A stretch of DNA of 64,000 bases from Lampris incognitus. Lineage: Eukaryota > Chordata > Actinopteri > Lampriformes > Lampridae. The position numbers and the translations under genes were made by a program. This document shows positions 12,045 to 22,422 of the stretch, in pieces. The number at the start of each line of letters is the position of its first letter. Position 1 is the stretch's first letter. The stretch is taken from positions 34,829,095 through 34,893,094 of the forward strand of contig NC_079214.1 of assembly GCF_029633865.1 (NCBI RefSeq). Direction: 5' to 3'. The notes under the pieces are model-generated. The model had not been told where the DNA came from, did not search any database, and saw only the letters and a program-made list of their open reading frames with translations.

Positions 12045-12071
12045 CTACACACACACACACACACACACACA
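12045..12071. repeat. (CA)n microsatellite at an mctp2 acceptor
   Basis: The run lies directly beside the 3' splice site of the exon at 11858-12044, so on the gene strand a TG repeat replaces much of the polypyrimidine tract. UG-rich stretches at splice sites can bind TDP-43/CELF proteins (general knowledge); the effect here is unknown. Confidence 0.9.
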
Positions 12072-12558
12072 TACAGAGGTTAGTACTGAATGAATAGGAA
12101 ATCTCTCCTGAGACTAGCTAATGGTCAAAGGCGCCTCAGGCATAATATGACTAGTAAATACCAGTAGGGGCTGCTGAGTGGTACTGATTGAAACAAATGA
12201 CTGTACATAAATGACTTATACCCCCCCCCCCCATTTCCCAGATTTCTGCATTCAAAATCTCAGGGGCAGGGCCAGCTGTTGTTTAATGCCGCACACCCAA
12301 AAAGATTTAAGCAAACTGTGCAGCAGCCACAGGAAATTATATCTACACAGGACGTTCAAAAACTGAGTCAGCCAAAGATGGCGGCAAGTGTGCTGTGCAT
12401 CTGCTACCTTTTAATTTGAACTGGTTTAGCTTGCTTGCTTTGATTTTTTTATTATTCATGTCACTGAATGATAGTCAGATTTCAAACAAAATTACACCTA
12501 GCACCTTCAGTGGTTAGGGACTGGTTATGGGGTTGATTTGTTGAGAAGGTAGACTCAC

Positions 12559-12692
12559 GTTCCCAAACATTCCTGGTTTTTGCGTCCATCTTTGGAGCAG
12601 AGCTCCAACTCTAGGATGCTTGAGCCATCCAGGAACCGATTAAAAGTGAATCTCTCCCTCCACTGAGGATTGGCCAGTTTAATACATTGGTT
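12559..12692 (-). CDS. mctp2: mctp2 exon: C2B strands
   Basis: 44 codons plus two bases, residues 395-439. It reads [39 protein letters not shown] and QECLG. NPQW is the conserved turn of the second C2 domain. The acceptor is GTCCTCAG and the donor is GTGAGTCT. Confidence 0.92.
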
Positions 12693-13553
12693 CTGAGGAC
12701 ACAGGGATTATAAAACGAGTAATTTGTTAATATTTGGAAACAGGGTGCACCCATCTCCCAGCCTGTCTCTATGGCATCCAAATGGAGAGCTGTATTAAGA
12801 AATCTATCATAATGTATAATAATAACTATAATGTCCACTGGTATCAATCAATCAATCAACCAACCAACCAATCAATAAATCAAATTTTACTTATGTAGGA
12901 ATAGCATATTTCATTCATGACAACGCATTGCAACATGCTGGAAAATGCAAAAATACACAAAATACAAAGATAAAAAAACTGAACTACATAGTTTGTATAT
13001 AGAATAAGAGAACATGTGTAAAGATGGTGAATATGAAGCCAGGTTGAGGTAAGGGCCAATTGCAGGTTTGTGTGTTTGTAAATGAGTGTGTTGATGGGGC
13101 AGTGATGGACATAATCCAAGGATACGACCTTACTGAACTAAACCCAGGTTAAAGTGGCAATCTTGAAGATTCCCCCTTAAATAAATGTCAGTTTACTATC
13201 TTTCCCCGTGACACAATAACGATTCAGCCTATCATTGATGAAAGCCCATGCATTTACAGTAATAAGGGTAAATACAAACATGTGTCTGGTTCCAATGTTC
13301 CCACCAGATATCCCAACCGTAACAAATGTATTGATGTGCTTTCTGTCCCCCGGCAGGGGTTTTGTCCACCAGAGAGGACAGTGCTCTGTGTTCTGATGTT
13401 GCAGCGGACAAATTAGTTAGTGGTTTTGAAAGGACTCCTGGGAAGTGTATGCCAAAAAAACAAACAAAACAAAACCGGAAGCTTCCAGATTTCCACTTTA
13501 AGGTAAGTGAAGTAAGTTTCAGGTTGGGATTGCCACTTGTTGGATATGAACCA

Positions 13554-13902
13554 GGCGGCACAGTGGTGCAGTGGCTAGCACGGTCGCCTCACAGCAAGAA
13601 GGTCCTGGGTTCGAGCCCCGGGGTAGTCCAACCTTGGGGGTCGTCCCGGGTCATCCTCTGTGTGGAGTTTGCATGTTCTGCCTGTGTCTGCATGAGTTTC
13701 CTCCGGGCGCTCCGGTTTCCCTCCACAGTCCAAAGATATGTAGGTCAGGTGAATCGACCGTACTAAATTGTCCCTAGGTGTGAATGTGTCAGCCCTGTGA
13801 TGGACTGGCAGCCTGTACAGGGTGTCTCTCCGCCTGCCTCTCAGTGACTGCTGGAATTGACTCCAGCATCCCACGACCCCAGTTGGGATAAGCGGTTTGA
13901 AT
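13554..13902 (+). mobile_element. tRNA-headed SINE (family A), full-length copy
   Basis: The head has A box 'tggtgcagtgg' and a T-arm-like 'cctgggttcgagccccgg'. The body has 'gggtttcctcc'-like and 'ccacagtccaaagatatg' segments. The 3' end is 'gataagcggtttgaataatgg', running into a GGAT microsatellite. It is uninterrupted and serves as the empty-site reference for the nested copy at 16416-17585. Confidence 0.8.
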
Positions 13903-14000
13903 AATGGATGGATGGATGGATGGATGGATGGATGGATGGATGGATGGGTGGATGGATGGATGGATGGATGGATGGATGGATGGATGGATGGATGGATGGA
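13903..14000. repeat. (GGAT)n microsatellite at SINE tail
   Basis: About 24 units of GGAT with one GGGT interruption, continuous with the 3' end of the SINE at 13554-13902. Shorter GGAT runs follow the other copies of this SINE. Confidence 0.95.
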
Positions 14001-14144
14001 TTGATTGATATGAACTCTGGTTCAGGTATGCCACACCATGAGACCTCTGACACTGTTAAAAGCAACTCATGTTGAAATGAATAGAAACCCCCCTGGCTAT
14101 TGTTAGCAACTTTACAGTAGCAACAGCAGTCGTGTACTCAGTAC

Positions 14145-14276
14145 CTTGCTCTTGTGTCTCTGCTCCCCAAGTCTAAAGCGGACAAAGAGCTCTCCCTGAC
14201 CCTCCACGGCCAGGTTCTGACCCTCCACCAGTGTCACCCCCACCATGCCGCTCCACAGCTGGCTCTTCCTCAGCGA
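14145..14276 (-). CDS. mctp2: mctp2 exon: start of C2B
   Basis: 44 codons, residues 351-394. It reads [20 protein letters not shown] and [17 protein letters not shown]. The second C2 domain lacks the usual loop-1 DPY aspartate (it has GELFV), as does human MCTP2 C2B from memory, so C2B probably does not bind calcium there. The donor is GTACTGAG. Two tandem AGs occur at the acceptor (CTCAGAG): the second at 14277-14278 keeps the frame with the upstream exon, while the first would add two bases and shift it. The end coordinate uses the in-frame choice. Confidence 0.88.
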
Positions 14277-15019
14277 CTCTGAGAGACGGTCCTGATTACC
14301 TCCCCCTGACTTCAGGAGAGGAGGAGAAAGGACATGGGGGGGTTAAAGGGGGAGTTTGTGGTGGGTGTAGAGAGCAGAAAAATGGAAGGGACGAGAAGAT
14401 GACGGAAAAGGAAAGTAGGAGAATAAGGAGAATTGAGGAGATGGATGAAAAGAAAAACAACAATGAAATATCAGGGGAGGGATACCCAACTTCAGTGAAT
14501 TCAAATCAATGTGACTCAAACTGGAAAAGTCCGTCTTGGTGTTGGTCCATAATAACTCTTGTTATTCAACACCAAGGCTGTTGACTGACTCTTAAAACAT
14601 ACACCTAAACAGACAGAGAAAGCCAAAGGGGGAACACAAACCAACCAATCCCAAAGAAGACACGTTCGCTTGTCACATTTTTGTAGGTGGATACACCACC
14701 TAAATGGTCAAAACTATTTCGTTATCAGACAAACCCAATCAGACAGAGAGAGATGAACGAGAGGACGCGAGCTCTCTTCTCAGCAATGAAAGGACTCTTT
14801 AAAAGAAATCCAGAGGGACATAAAACAATATTTTATTTCACATGGAGATGAGGTAGAGCCTGGCATGGATGTAGACCTGCCCCAGTACATTGTATATAAT
14901 AACGAGTCATACGGTAAGATAGCTGAGCTTGGGATAAAGCGCTATGGGAAATACATTTAACGCAGACTCTGTTAATGCAGATCAAGCTAACGTTGATGCT
15001 ACTGCTGCTATTGCTCGGC

Positions 15020-15400
15020 TGCTCCCTCCTTTTTTTTCTCCCCAATCATATCCAGCCAATTACCCCACTCTTCCGAGCCATCCTGGTTGCTTCTCCACCC
15101 CCTCTACTGATCTGGGGAGGGCTGCAGACTACCACATGCCTCCTCCGATATATGTGGAGTCACCAGCCGCTTCTTTTCACCTGACAGTGAGGAGTTTTGC
15201 CAGGGGGCCGTAGCGCATGGGAGGATCACGCTATTACCCCCAGTTCTCCCTCCCCCCTGGACAGGCGCCCCGACCGAGCAGAGGAGTCGATACTGCAGTA
15301 ACCAGGACACATACCCACATCCGGCTTCCCACCCACAGACACGGCCAATTGTGTCTGTGGGGACGCCCGACCAAGCCGGAGGTAACATCGGCCGTCTTCC
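15020..15400 (-). mobile_element. SINE family B copy
   Basis: Inverted copy of a roughly 380-bp repeat containing (minus strand) 'ggccgtgtctgtgggtggga', 'gtgatcctcccatgcgctac', 'ctcactgtcaggtgaaaaga' and 'ggaggaggcatgtggtagtc'. It lies in the intron between mctp2 exons at 14145 and 15725. Confidence 0.75.
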
Positions 15401-15724
15401 ATTTTACCTCAATGGAGTAAATAAAATTAGCTTTAATTACTGTTCCACATACAGAAGAATACAATCACATATGAAGTAGGAGAATAACACCAATTTAGTC
15501 TGATCTTTTCATCTTTGAATTACAGGGCGGTTTTCTGAGGGAACAGCCGGGTGCATAACTGAACAAATGATTGTAAAATGGTTAAGGTGTTTTGCTGCCC
15601 TCTTGTGCAAAGACGAGAAAGAGAAAATTCAGATGAGGTTCTATTAAAGAATGATGAGTCACTTAATCAATTATCTCATCATTGCTGGGTAGACGGTGCT
15701 GATTATGCTGTCCGTCAGTCTTAC

Positions 15725-15757
15725 CCTAGAGCTTCGTTTTCGCTTTGGGGGCCACAG
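15725..15757 (-). CDS. mctp2: mctp2 candidate 33-nt microexon
   Basis: Eleven codons reading LWPPKRKRSSR between a good acceptor (GTGACAG) and a good donor (GTAAGACT), phase 0 at both ends. The basic peptide occupies the place of the basic RWSNRKR-type linker between the first two C2 domains of human MCTP2. The flanking exons are in frame with or without it, so it could also be an optional cassette. No transcript supports it here. Confidence 0.5.
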
Positions 15758-15937
15758 CTGTCACAGGTGCATGCATGTTAGGTGAAAAACAGAACAAGAC
15801 CACGGTTAATAGGTCGCAGGCAAAAGTAAATAATGTGGCATCTGTGATGAATAAAAATAAAAACCACCACAGATATCACCGCTGATGATATAAACATGCG
15901 GGCAATACATTGGCATGCGTACGAGAGATTCCCTTAC

Positions 15938-16052
15938 AGAGCCTCTGTTGCTGTCCACGTGTCTGGGAGAAAGGCACATATCCACCAGGATCACCCCCAT
16001 GTCGTCCTCCAGGCTATTAGGGTCATCCAGGGGCAAGGACAGTTCACATACC
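15938..16052 (-). CDS. mctp2: mctp2 exon: end of C2A
   Basis: One base plus 38 codons, residues 301-339. It reads [20 protein letters not shown] then [30 protein letters not shown] is nearly invariant in MCTP2. The acceptor is CCCTTAG and the donor is GTAAGGGA. The leading base completes the Lys codon after LELD of the exon at 22346-22422. Confidence 0.93.
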
Positions 16053-16360
16053 CTAAGGGGAGAAAAAAGAAAATAAAACAAATTAGGCCTACATTAGAGA
16101 AATCACCAAGAATGGACTTTTTCCACCTTAAAAACATTGCTAAAATCCCAACTATCCTACTGATCACTGCTGCAAAGGCCTTTATCAATGCATTTGCTTC
16201 ACCCAAACCAGATTATTGCAGTGTCCGCTTCTCTACCATCTGCCATGTACTTGAAGAAGAATCTCCAGATGGTACAATATGCTGCGGCTAGAATCTCAAG
16301 TAAAACTAGAAAACCTGACCATGACACCCGTCATCTGACTTCAAAGTGCTGCTGCTATCA

Positions 16361-16415
16361 TATTAGATTAGATTAGATGAGATGAGATTAGATTAGATTA
16401 GATTAGATTAGATTA
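16361..16415. repeat. (GATTA)n pentanucleotide repeat
   Basis: About eleven units with two GATGA variants, directly before a SINE head. A second short run of the same unit at 17585-17607 follows that SINE's tail and precedes the LINE 3' end. Confidence 0.9.
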
Positions 16416-16601
16416 GGCAGGATGGTGCTGCAGCGGTTAGCGTGGTTGCCTCACAGCAAGAAGGTCCTGGGTTCGAGCCCCGGGGTAGTCCAACCTTAAG
16501 GTTGTCCCAGGTCGTCCTCTGTGTGGTGCTTGCATGTTCTCCCTGTGTCTGCGTGGGTTTCCTCCAGGTGCTCCAGTTTCCCCACAGTCCAAAGACATAT
16601 A

Positions 16602-17412
16602 CACTACCGTTCAAAAGTTTGGGATCACCCAAACAATTTTGTGTTTTCCATGAAAAGTCACACTTATTCACCACCATATGTTGTGAAATGAATAGAAAAT
16701 AGAGTCAAGACATTGACAAGGTTAGAAATAATGATTTGTATTTGAAATAAGATTTTTTTTACATCAAACTGCTTTCGTCAAAGAATCCTCCATTTGCAGC
16801 AATTACAGCATTGCAGACCTTTGGCATTCTAGCTGTTAATTTGTTGAGGTAATCTGGAGAAATTGCACCCCACGCTTCCAGAAGCAGCTCCCACAAGTTG
16901 GATTGGTTGGATGGGCACTTCTTTGAGCAGATTGAGTTTCTGGAGCATCACATTTGTGGGGTCAATTAAACGCTCAAAATGGCCAGAAAAAGAGAACTTT
17001 CATCTGAAACTCGACAGTCTATTCTTGTTCTTAGAAATGAAGGCTATTCCATGCGAGAAATTGCTAAGAAATTGAAGATTTCCTACACCGGTGTGTACTA
17101 CTCCCTTCAGAGGACAGCACAAACAGGCTCTAACCAGAGTAGAAAAAGAAGTGGGAGGCCGCGTTGCACAACTGAGCAAGAAGATAAGTACATTAGAGTC
17201 TCTAGTTTGAGAAACAGACGCCTCACAGGTCCCCAACTGGCATCTTCATTAAATAGTACCTGTTAGAGCCTGTTTGTCATCATTATTTCTAACCTTGTCA
17301 ATGTCTTGACTCTATTTTCTATTCATTTCACAACATATGGTGGTGAATAAGTGTGACTTTTCATGGAAAACACGAAATTGTTTGGGTGATCCCAAACTTT
17401 TGAACGGTAGTG
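16602..17412 (+). mobile_element. Tc1-like deletion derivative nested in a SINE
   Basis: 811 bp flanked by TA. The inverted ends (CACTACCGTTCAAAAGTTTG) extend for more than 130 bp and are almost identical between arms; the inner part (AACCTTGTCAATGTCTTGAC) reads inverted near both sides. It interrupts a tRNA-headed SINE between 'aaagacata' and 'ggtcgggtgaattg'. The uninterrupted copy at 13554-13902 has those two parts adjacent around a single TA. Only the first third of a transposase gene remains, so it cannot mobilise itself. Confidence 0.92.
16979..17266 (+). pseudogene. Tc1-like transposase, DNA-binding domain only
   Basis: 95 codons starting MARKRELSSETRQSILVLRN. It contains the first helix-turn-helix (YSMREIAKKLKISYTGVYYS), a GRPR hook (RKRSGRPRCTTEQED) and part of the second helix-turn-helix (SSLRNRRLTGPQLASSL), then stops. 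The whole catalytic DDE domain is missing through an internal deletion. A terminal-repeat-binding fragment could in principle compete with full transposases, but there is no evidence of expression. Confidence 0.85.
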
Positions 17413-17604
17413 TAGGTCGGGTGAATTGGCCATACTAAATTGACCGTAGGTGTGAATGTGTGTCAGCCCTGTAATGGCCTGGTGGCCTGTCCAGGATGTC
17501 TCCCCACCTGCCACCCAGTGACTGTTGGGATAGGCTCCAGCATCCCGCAAGCAGGATAAGCAGTTTGGATAATGAATGGATGGATAGATTAGATTAGATT
17601 AGAT

Positions 17605-18450
17605 TGTTTTATTAGCCACACGAGCAAGGCCAGTGGAATTTGTTTTCGGTACACGTTAAACTCTGCAGCACAATACATCCATGGACAACAGCAGACACTC
17701 TACATATTACAACATGAACAATACAGTTACACAATAGCAAAAACAAACAGATTATGCACAACAATTAGCGGAATGATAGTATGCATACCAGTAGTGTGTG
17801 AGGAGGGGGCTATAGAGAGGAATTCAGAATCCTCGTAGCTAGGGGAAAAAAACTGAAGCGTTTAGTCTTAGTGGACAGAGATCTGTAGCACCTCCCTGAG
17901 GGAAGGAGCTGGAAGCGGTGGTGAACAGGATGTGAGGGGTCGGAGATGATCTTCTTTGCTTGCTGAGGGGAGTGGGTTGCCTATGGTTTTGGATGCCTTG
18001 TTGACAATCCGCTGCAGTTTTTTTCGTGTTTGACTGTCTGTGCCGCCATACCATACTGTAATAGAAGATGTTATGATGGACTCAACAATGGCTGAGTAAA
18101 ACAGAATGAACAGTTGATGTATGATCTGGTATTTTTTAACCTGCCTAAGAAAGTAAAGTCGTTGTTGAGCTTTTGCAATGATGTGTTCTTTAGTGTTAAT
18201 TTTCCACTTCAGAATATTGCTGATGTATGTTCCAAGGAATTTAAAAGAGTTGGTGGTGGTGATGGGGTCTCTGTGCATTTATATGGGTGTTTGGGGATTT
18301 GGCATGCATCGGAAGTAAATAATGAGTCCTTGGGTTTTGGCTGTATTAAGCAGAAGATTGTTGTTTGTGCACCAAGTGACAGCTTGGTCTACTTCAGTGC
18401 GGTACTGGGTTTCATCATTGTTGGAGATGAGGCCAAATATGTAAAATAAT
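17605..18450 (-). mobile_element. L2/Rex1-like LINE 3' end
   Basis: The minus strand encodes the end of an RT: VDQAVTWCTNNNLLLNTAKT, then NSFKFLGTYISNILKWKINT and AQQRLYFLRQVKKYQIIHQL, SSITVWYGGTDSQTRKKLQR. It is followed by about 250 bp of 3' UTR. The end abuts a (GATTA)n repeat near 17585-17607. It is 5'-truncated as usual for LINE copies. It is close to, but not the same copy type as, the fragment at 42355-43590. Confidence 0.83.
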
Positions 18451-19543
18451 ACACGGCCTTCCTCTGTCTCATCTATCAGACCTTGTGAAGCCTTATGTAC
18501 TGTCCTTCTCCTTCTGACCCAAGCTGCAGACCTTCTACAATGTTCCTAGAGTATCTTCTTAGCCCACCTCTTGTCATTTGAATAGTCATCCGGCTGATGT
18601 CAGAGAGGCTGATTCTGTAGTTTTCTTCAAATCTAAACTAAAAACCTACTTATTCTTGTTATTGTTTGACTAGCGGTTACCTCCAAGTTGGATGGATTTG
18701 TTGATGCTTACCTTAATACCCCCTCCCTGCTAGGGGCTCAGTCTCAATGCAGGTTTGGTCAGTCTTTCTAGATAGCACTGATCTCCAGGTCCTGTCGATA
18801 CTTAGCTTTCTTACAGTCAAGAGGTCAACTGCAGGATTTTAATAATAGGTAATGATAGCAGCTCTCTGAAAGCCGCCAAACTCTAACATATATAAAGCAG
18901 ACAAACTTCACGTCATGCATTTTGAATCCAAATGATATTTCTTAACAGGAGCTTATGACTCGATAGCATTGTTGTTGTTGTTTTTTTTTTTAAAGACAAA
19001 TGTGCTTTTAAATATGGCAGAACTGATTATTTAGCAGTTGGTTTGTAAGGATTTTCCTCCTGGGGAAGCATGGTCCTCAGATCTCCTTCCCAGGTCTGAC
19101 TTCTTATCTAAAACCAGCACAGTGAAAAACTACTATACTTAGAAGCAATACCACCAACTATTTTTCATGAAATAGTCATACTGTGGAGGATGTAAGAAAG
19201 GAGACGAGACCGCTTCTCCTTTTGATCACACAGCTGTGGGGTCATTTATCCCACAAAACAAACTTTTTATATTCTAAAACCATGCCCTCAATTCTACCCA
19301 CAATCCCCCCGGCTAACCCCTGAACCCAACATCTTAAAGGGATCGTCTCTTCCACATGGTGAATACTTAACATCACAGTAGGTCACTACACCCCCCCCTC
19401 CCCAGAAGTCACCATGACAAACAGAAGAAAAAAAAATCAACATGGTGGGGGACGAATAATGCGGCCAAAATGGCTCCTCTTGAAGGGTGTAGGGGCAGGG
19501 GGGCATCCACACCGAGGGGGCTGGGCCAATTGAACCGGCCTGT

Positions 19544-20976
19544 TCAAGTCCAGGTGAGCCATCTTGAGACGGTCCACTGAAACCCCCTCCGGCTTACCGC
19601 CCACGTCCACCACAAAGTTCTTAGTCCCCGCTGCCAACACCCAGAAGGGGTCATCGTAGGGGGGCCGCAGGGGGGTACAGTGGGTGTCATGCCGGATGAA
19701 GACGTACCCGGCCGACTGCCGGTTCTTGGGATGTAAGACTGAGGGAGGCTGCACCGTGAAGTTGGAACTGTAGTGAAAACGCCAGCGCCATCCTGGAAGA
19801 AAGTCCGTTGGCGGGCAGCAGACCAGGGTGCCACGCCGTCTGGGAGAAATTCCCCCGGGACCCGCAGTGGCTGGCCGTAAACCAGCTCGGCCAACAAGGA
19901 CTGGAGGTCTTTCTTAGGGGCAGTCTGCAGGCCAAGCATGACCCATGAGAGCCAGTCAACCCAGCTGCTGTCTGTGAGGCTGGCCCAAAGAGCGGCCTTC
20001 ATTGAACGATGAAACCACTTACATAAACCGTTGCCCTGCGGGTTGTACATCGTGGTGCGATGGAGCTTCACCCCTAGGCTTTCAGCGACTCCAGTCCACA
20101 ACTCGGTAGGAACTGATGGCCCCTGTCAGAAGTGAGGTCAGATGGCATGCCAAACTGAGCTACCCAGCACCCGATGAATGTCCAGGCCACCTCAGCAGAT
20201 GTGGTGGATGACAACGGAACAGCCACCGGCCACCTGGTGGTCATGTCCACCATGGTGAGGAGGTGAGGGAAATCACAGGAGGAGGGAAGCGGTCCCACTA
20301 GGTCCACATTGACATGGTTGAAATGCCTCCCGGGCACCAGGAATGGCACCAGGGATGCCTTGGTGTGGTGGTGAACCTTGGAGCGCTGACACGCCACGCA
20401 GGTGCCTGCCCAGTCCTTGATGTCCTTCCTCAAGCCATGCCACATGAACTTGACCCCCACCAACTTCATTGACACCTTCACACCTGGGTGTGAAAGGCCA
20501 TGGATGGCGTCGAAAACCCCCCGCCGCCAGCCTGTGGGCACCACGGGCTGGGGCTGTCCGGTGGAGATGTCCCAGAGAAGCGTGGCTACGGCATCATCAA
20601 ACACAACATCCTTCAACTGCAGCCCAGTGTCAGCGGTCCGGTAGGCCTGCACTTCCGTGTCAGCAGCCTGGTCTGCAGCCATGACAGTATAGTCGAGTCC
20701 CACGTGGACAGCCCCCACCACCGCCCAGGAGAGGCAGTTGGCGACGAAGTTGTCCTTGCCGGCGACGTGCTGGATGTCAGTGGTGAACTCAGAGATGAGA
20801 GGAGCCGTCCGGGTAATGAACCAGTTGTAAAAATTCACCATGCTCAGGAACTCCTGCAAGGACTTCACCATGTTCGGGCGTGGGAATCTGGCAATGGCAT
20901 CCACCTTGTCGGGAAGCAGGGTTACTCCGTCCTTTGTAACCCGGTGCCCGAGGAAGTCAATGGCTGGCAAGCCCAA
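19544..20976 (-). pseudogene. Gypsy RT thumb, deleted RNase H, and integrase remnant
   Basis: The upper frame (20074-20976) begins with the RT thumb DFLGHRVTKDGVTLLPDKVD. It jumps after TAPLISEFTTDIQHVAGKDN directly to the end of RNase H, so most of RNase H is deleted. Then come the integrase zinc-binding region (HGLSHPGVK, TCVACQRSKV) and catalytic motifs (VNVDLVGPLPSS, SDLTSDRGHQF). A second frame (19544-20101) holds the third catalytic block and the C-terminus (YNPQGNGLCKWFHRSMKAAL). Frameshift and deletion make it dead. Confidence 0.88.
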
Positions 20977-21568
20977 TTGGCACTTTGCTGGGTTGACAAT
21001 GAGCCCATGCTGGCTGAGCCGCTTGAACAGCTGCCGGAGGTGGACCAGGTGCTCTGCCGCAGACGCAGACGAGAATGTCGTCTAGGTAAACAAACAGGAA
21101 CAGCATATCCCGCAGCACAGAGTCCATGAGCCGCTGAAAGGTCTGCGCAGCCCCCTTGAGCCCAAATGACATCCTCAGGAACTCGAACAGGCCAAACGTC
21201 GTGATTACTGCCATCTTCGGCACATCCTGCGGCTGGACCGGCACCTGGTGGTATCCGCGCACGAAGTCTATCTTGGAGAAAATGACCGCCCCTGCCAAGT
21301 GCACGAAAAAGTCCTGGATGTGCAGGATGGGGTAGCGGCCTGGCATCGTGGCATTGTTGAGGCAGCGGTAATTACCACATGGGCGCCAGCCGCCATTAGC
21401 CTTCATGATTATATGTAGGGGAGAGGCCCACAGACTGTCAGAGCGGCGCAAGAGGCTAAGGCGCTCCATGTTGGCAAACTCCTCCCTGGCAATGGCGAGC
21501 TTGGCTGGGTCGAGGCACCGTGCACGGGCATAGACTGGGGGGCCAGTGGTGGTGACGTAGTGTTCCAC
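20957..21568 (-). pseudogene. Gypsy reverse transcriptase fragment
   Basis: 203 codons. RT fingers and palm motifs are present: WASPLHIIMKANGGWRPCGN (near YRCLNN), VIFSKIDFVRGYHQVPV, GLFEFLRMSFGLKGAAQTFQ and the catalytic LFVYLDDILV. The frame then changes, and the thumb (DFLGHRVTKDG) is found in the next frame at 20900-20976. Many substitutions and the frameshift show it is inactive. Confidence 0.9.
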
Positions 21569-21634
21569 TCCATGCTTGGTGACTGCTGATGAGAAGATGG
21601 GTGTTGTGAGGTCCGGAAACTTAGCAAGCAGACG

Positions 21635-22310
21635 CTAAAATTCATCCCCGGTGGCAAGCATATTGGACAAACCGATGGGACCCGCCTCCCCCTGCATACA
21701 TGGGTAGGAGCAGAAGGAGACAGCATCAATGAAGCAGTGGTTTTTAACGTCCACGAACAGTCCATAAGCGCGCAGAAAATCCGTGCCCAGGAGGGGAATG
21801 GACACCTTCGCCATCACAAAGTCCCAGCCGAACCGTCGATCTCAAAAAACCACCTCCACATATCTTGTGCCATAGGTGCAGATGGGGGTGCCGTTGGCAG
21901 CATCCATGGGGGGGCCGAATCTGCCGGCCATCGCATCCACTGCTGTCGCAGGCAGGATGCTCCACTGCACACCTGAATCAACCACCAGCCGGAGATGGTG
22001 TCTTGAATAAACAGCAGCCTGCCTTCCTGGCCAACTCTCAAAGTTACTACTGAGAACCGGCCCTGGCTTTTCCCACTCCACTGAAAGTGCATGGTGCATG
22101 GCATTGATTGGCTTTGACTCCAAACCTAGCATGGTAGAAGCACAGCCCCCCTGAGTCCTGCTGCTGATGAGAAACTGCTGCCGCGGCGATGCCCGCAGCC
22201 TCAACCGGCGGTGGTGGAAGAGCGTGGGCAGGCAGCAGAGTGGCCGCACACTGCTGTTGGCTGGCCAGAAAAATCCTGTCAGCCTCCGCGGCCCAGCTCC
22301 CGAAACAATA
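21635..22310 (-). pseudogene. Gypsy gag C-terminus and aspartic protease remnant
   Basis: The start reads a gag end with LCFYHARFGVKANQCHAPC, the usual block before the protease in fish Gypsy elements. The protease active-site motif follows as RLVVDSGVQWSILPA (Asp-Ser-Gly) and the C-terminal block as PLLGTDFLRAYGLFVDV. These lie in different frames, so frameshifts separate them. It would have matured the polyprotein; now nonfunctional. Confidence 0.82.
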
Positions 22311-22345
22311 CAGACTACATCAGAGCATTAGCACATAATACTTAC

Positions 22346-22422
22346 TTGTCAAGCTCCAGATCACTTAGCAGGACACTAGTGGAGCCCATGAAGTCATCAG
22401 TGGTCAGGTCTCGGTCGTATAC
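22346..22422 (-). CDS. mctp2: mctp2 exon: C2A calcium loop 3
   Basis: 25 codons plus two bases, residues 276-301. It reads [19 protein letters not shown] and SDLELD. The acidic [10 protein letters not shown] loop carries C2A calcium ligands. The acceptor is GTACACAG and the donor is GTAAGTAT. A truncated Gypsy element begins only about 35 bases into the downstream intron. Confidence 0.93.

Larger units (their letters stand above)
16416..17585 (+). mobile_element. SINE family A copy, split by a Tc1 derivative
   Basis: The head and body are at 16416-16601 (A box 'tgctgcagcggttag', B box 'ggttcgagcccc') and the 3' part is at 17413-17585 ('gataagcagtttggataatg' and a GGAT tail). The 811-bp Tc1 derivative sits between them at a TA. 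It is preceded by a (GATTA)n repeat at 16361-16415. Confidence 0.85.
19191..22312 (-). mobile_element. Gypsy (Ty3-like) retrotransposon, 5'-truncated and internally deleted
   Basis: The order on the minus strand is gag end, protease, reverse transcriptase, (RNase H mostly missing), integrase, polypurine tract and 3' LTR. The LTR (about 19191-19392) begins TGTAGTGACC after GGGGAGGGGGGGG and ends TTTCTTACA. There is no 5' LTR: the element starts in gag about 35 bp from the mctp2 exon at 22346. It lies in an mctp2 intron in the same orientation as the gene. Numerous frame breaks make it inactive. Confidence 0.88.

Noticed and set aside
13232..13561. 109-codon minus-strand frame
   Set aside because: Low-information intron sequence, no domain and no splice support.
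14231..14584. 117-codon plus-strand frame with Glu/Lys-rich end
   Set aside because: Overlaps the mctp2 C2B exon antisense and a GA-rich intron stretch; no similarity.
20500..21129. 209-codon plus-strand frame
   Set aside because: Antisense to the Gypsy RT/integrase; no recognisable domain.
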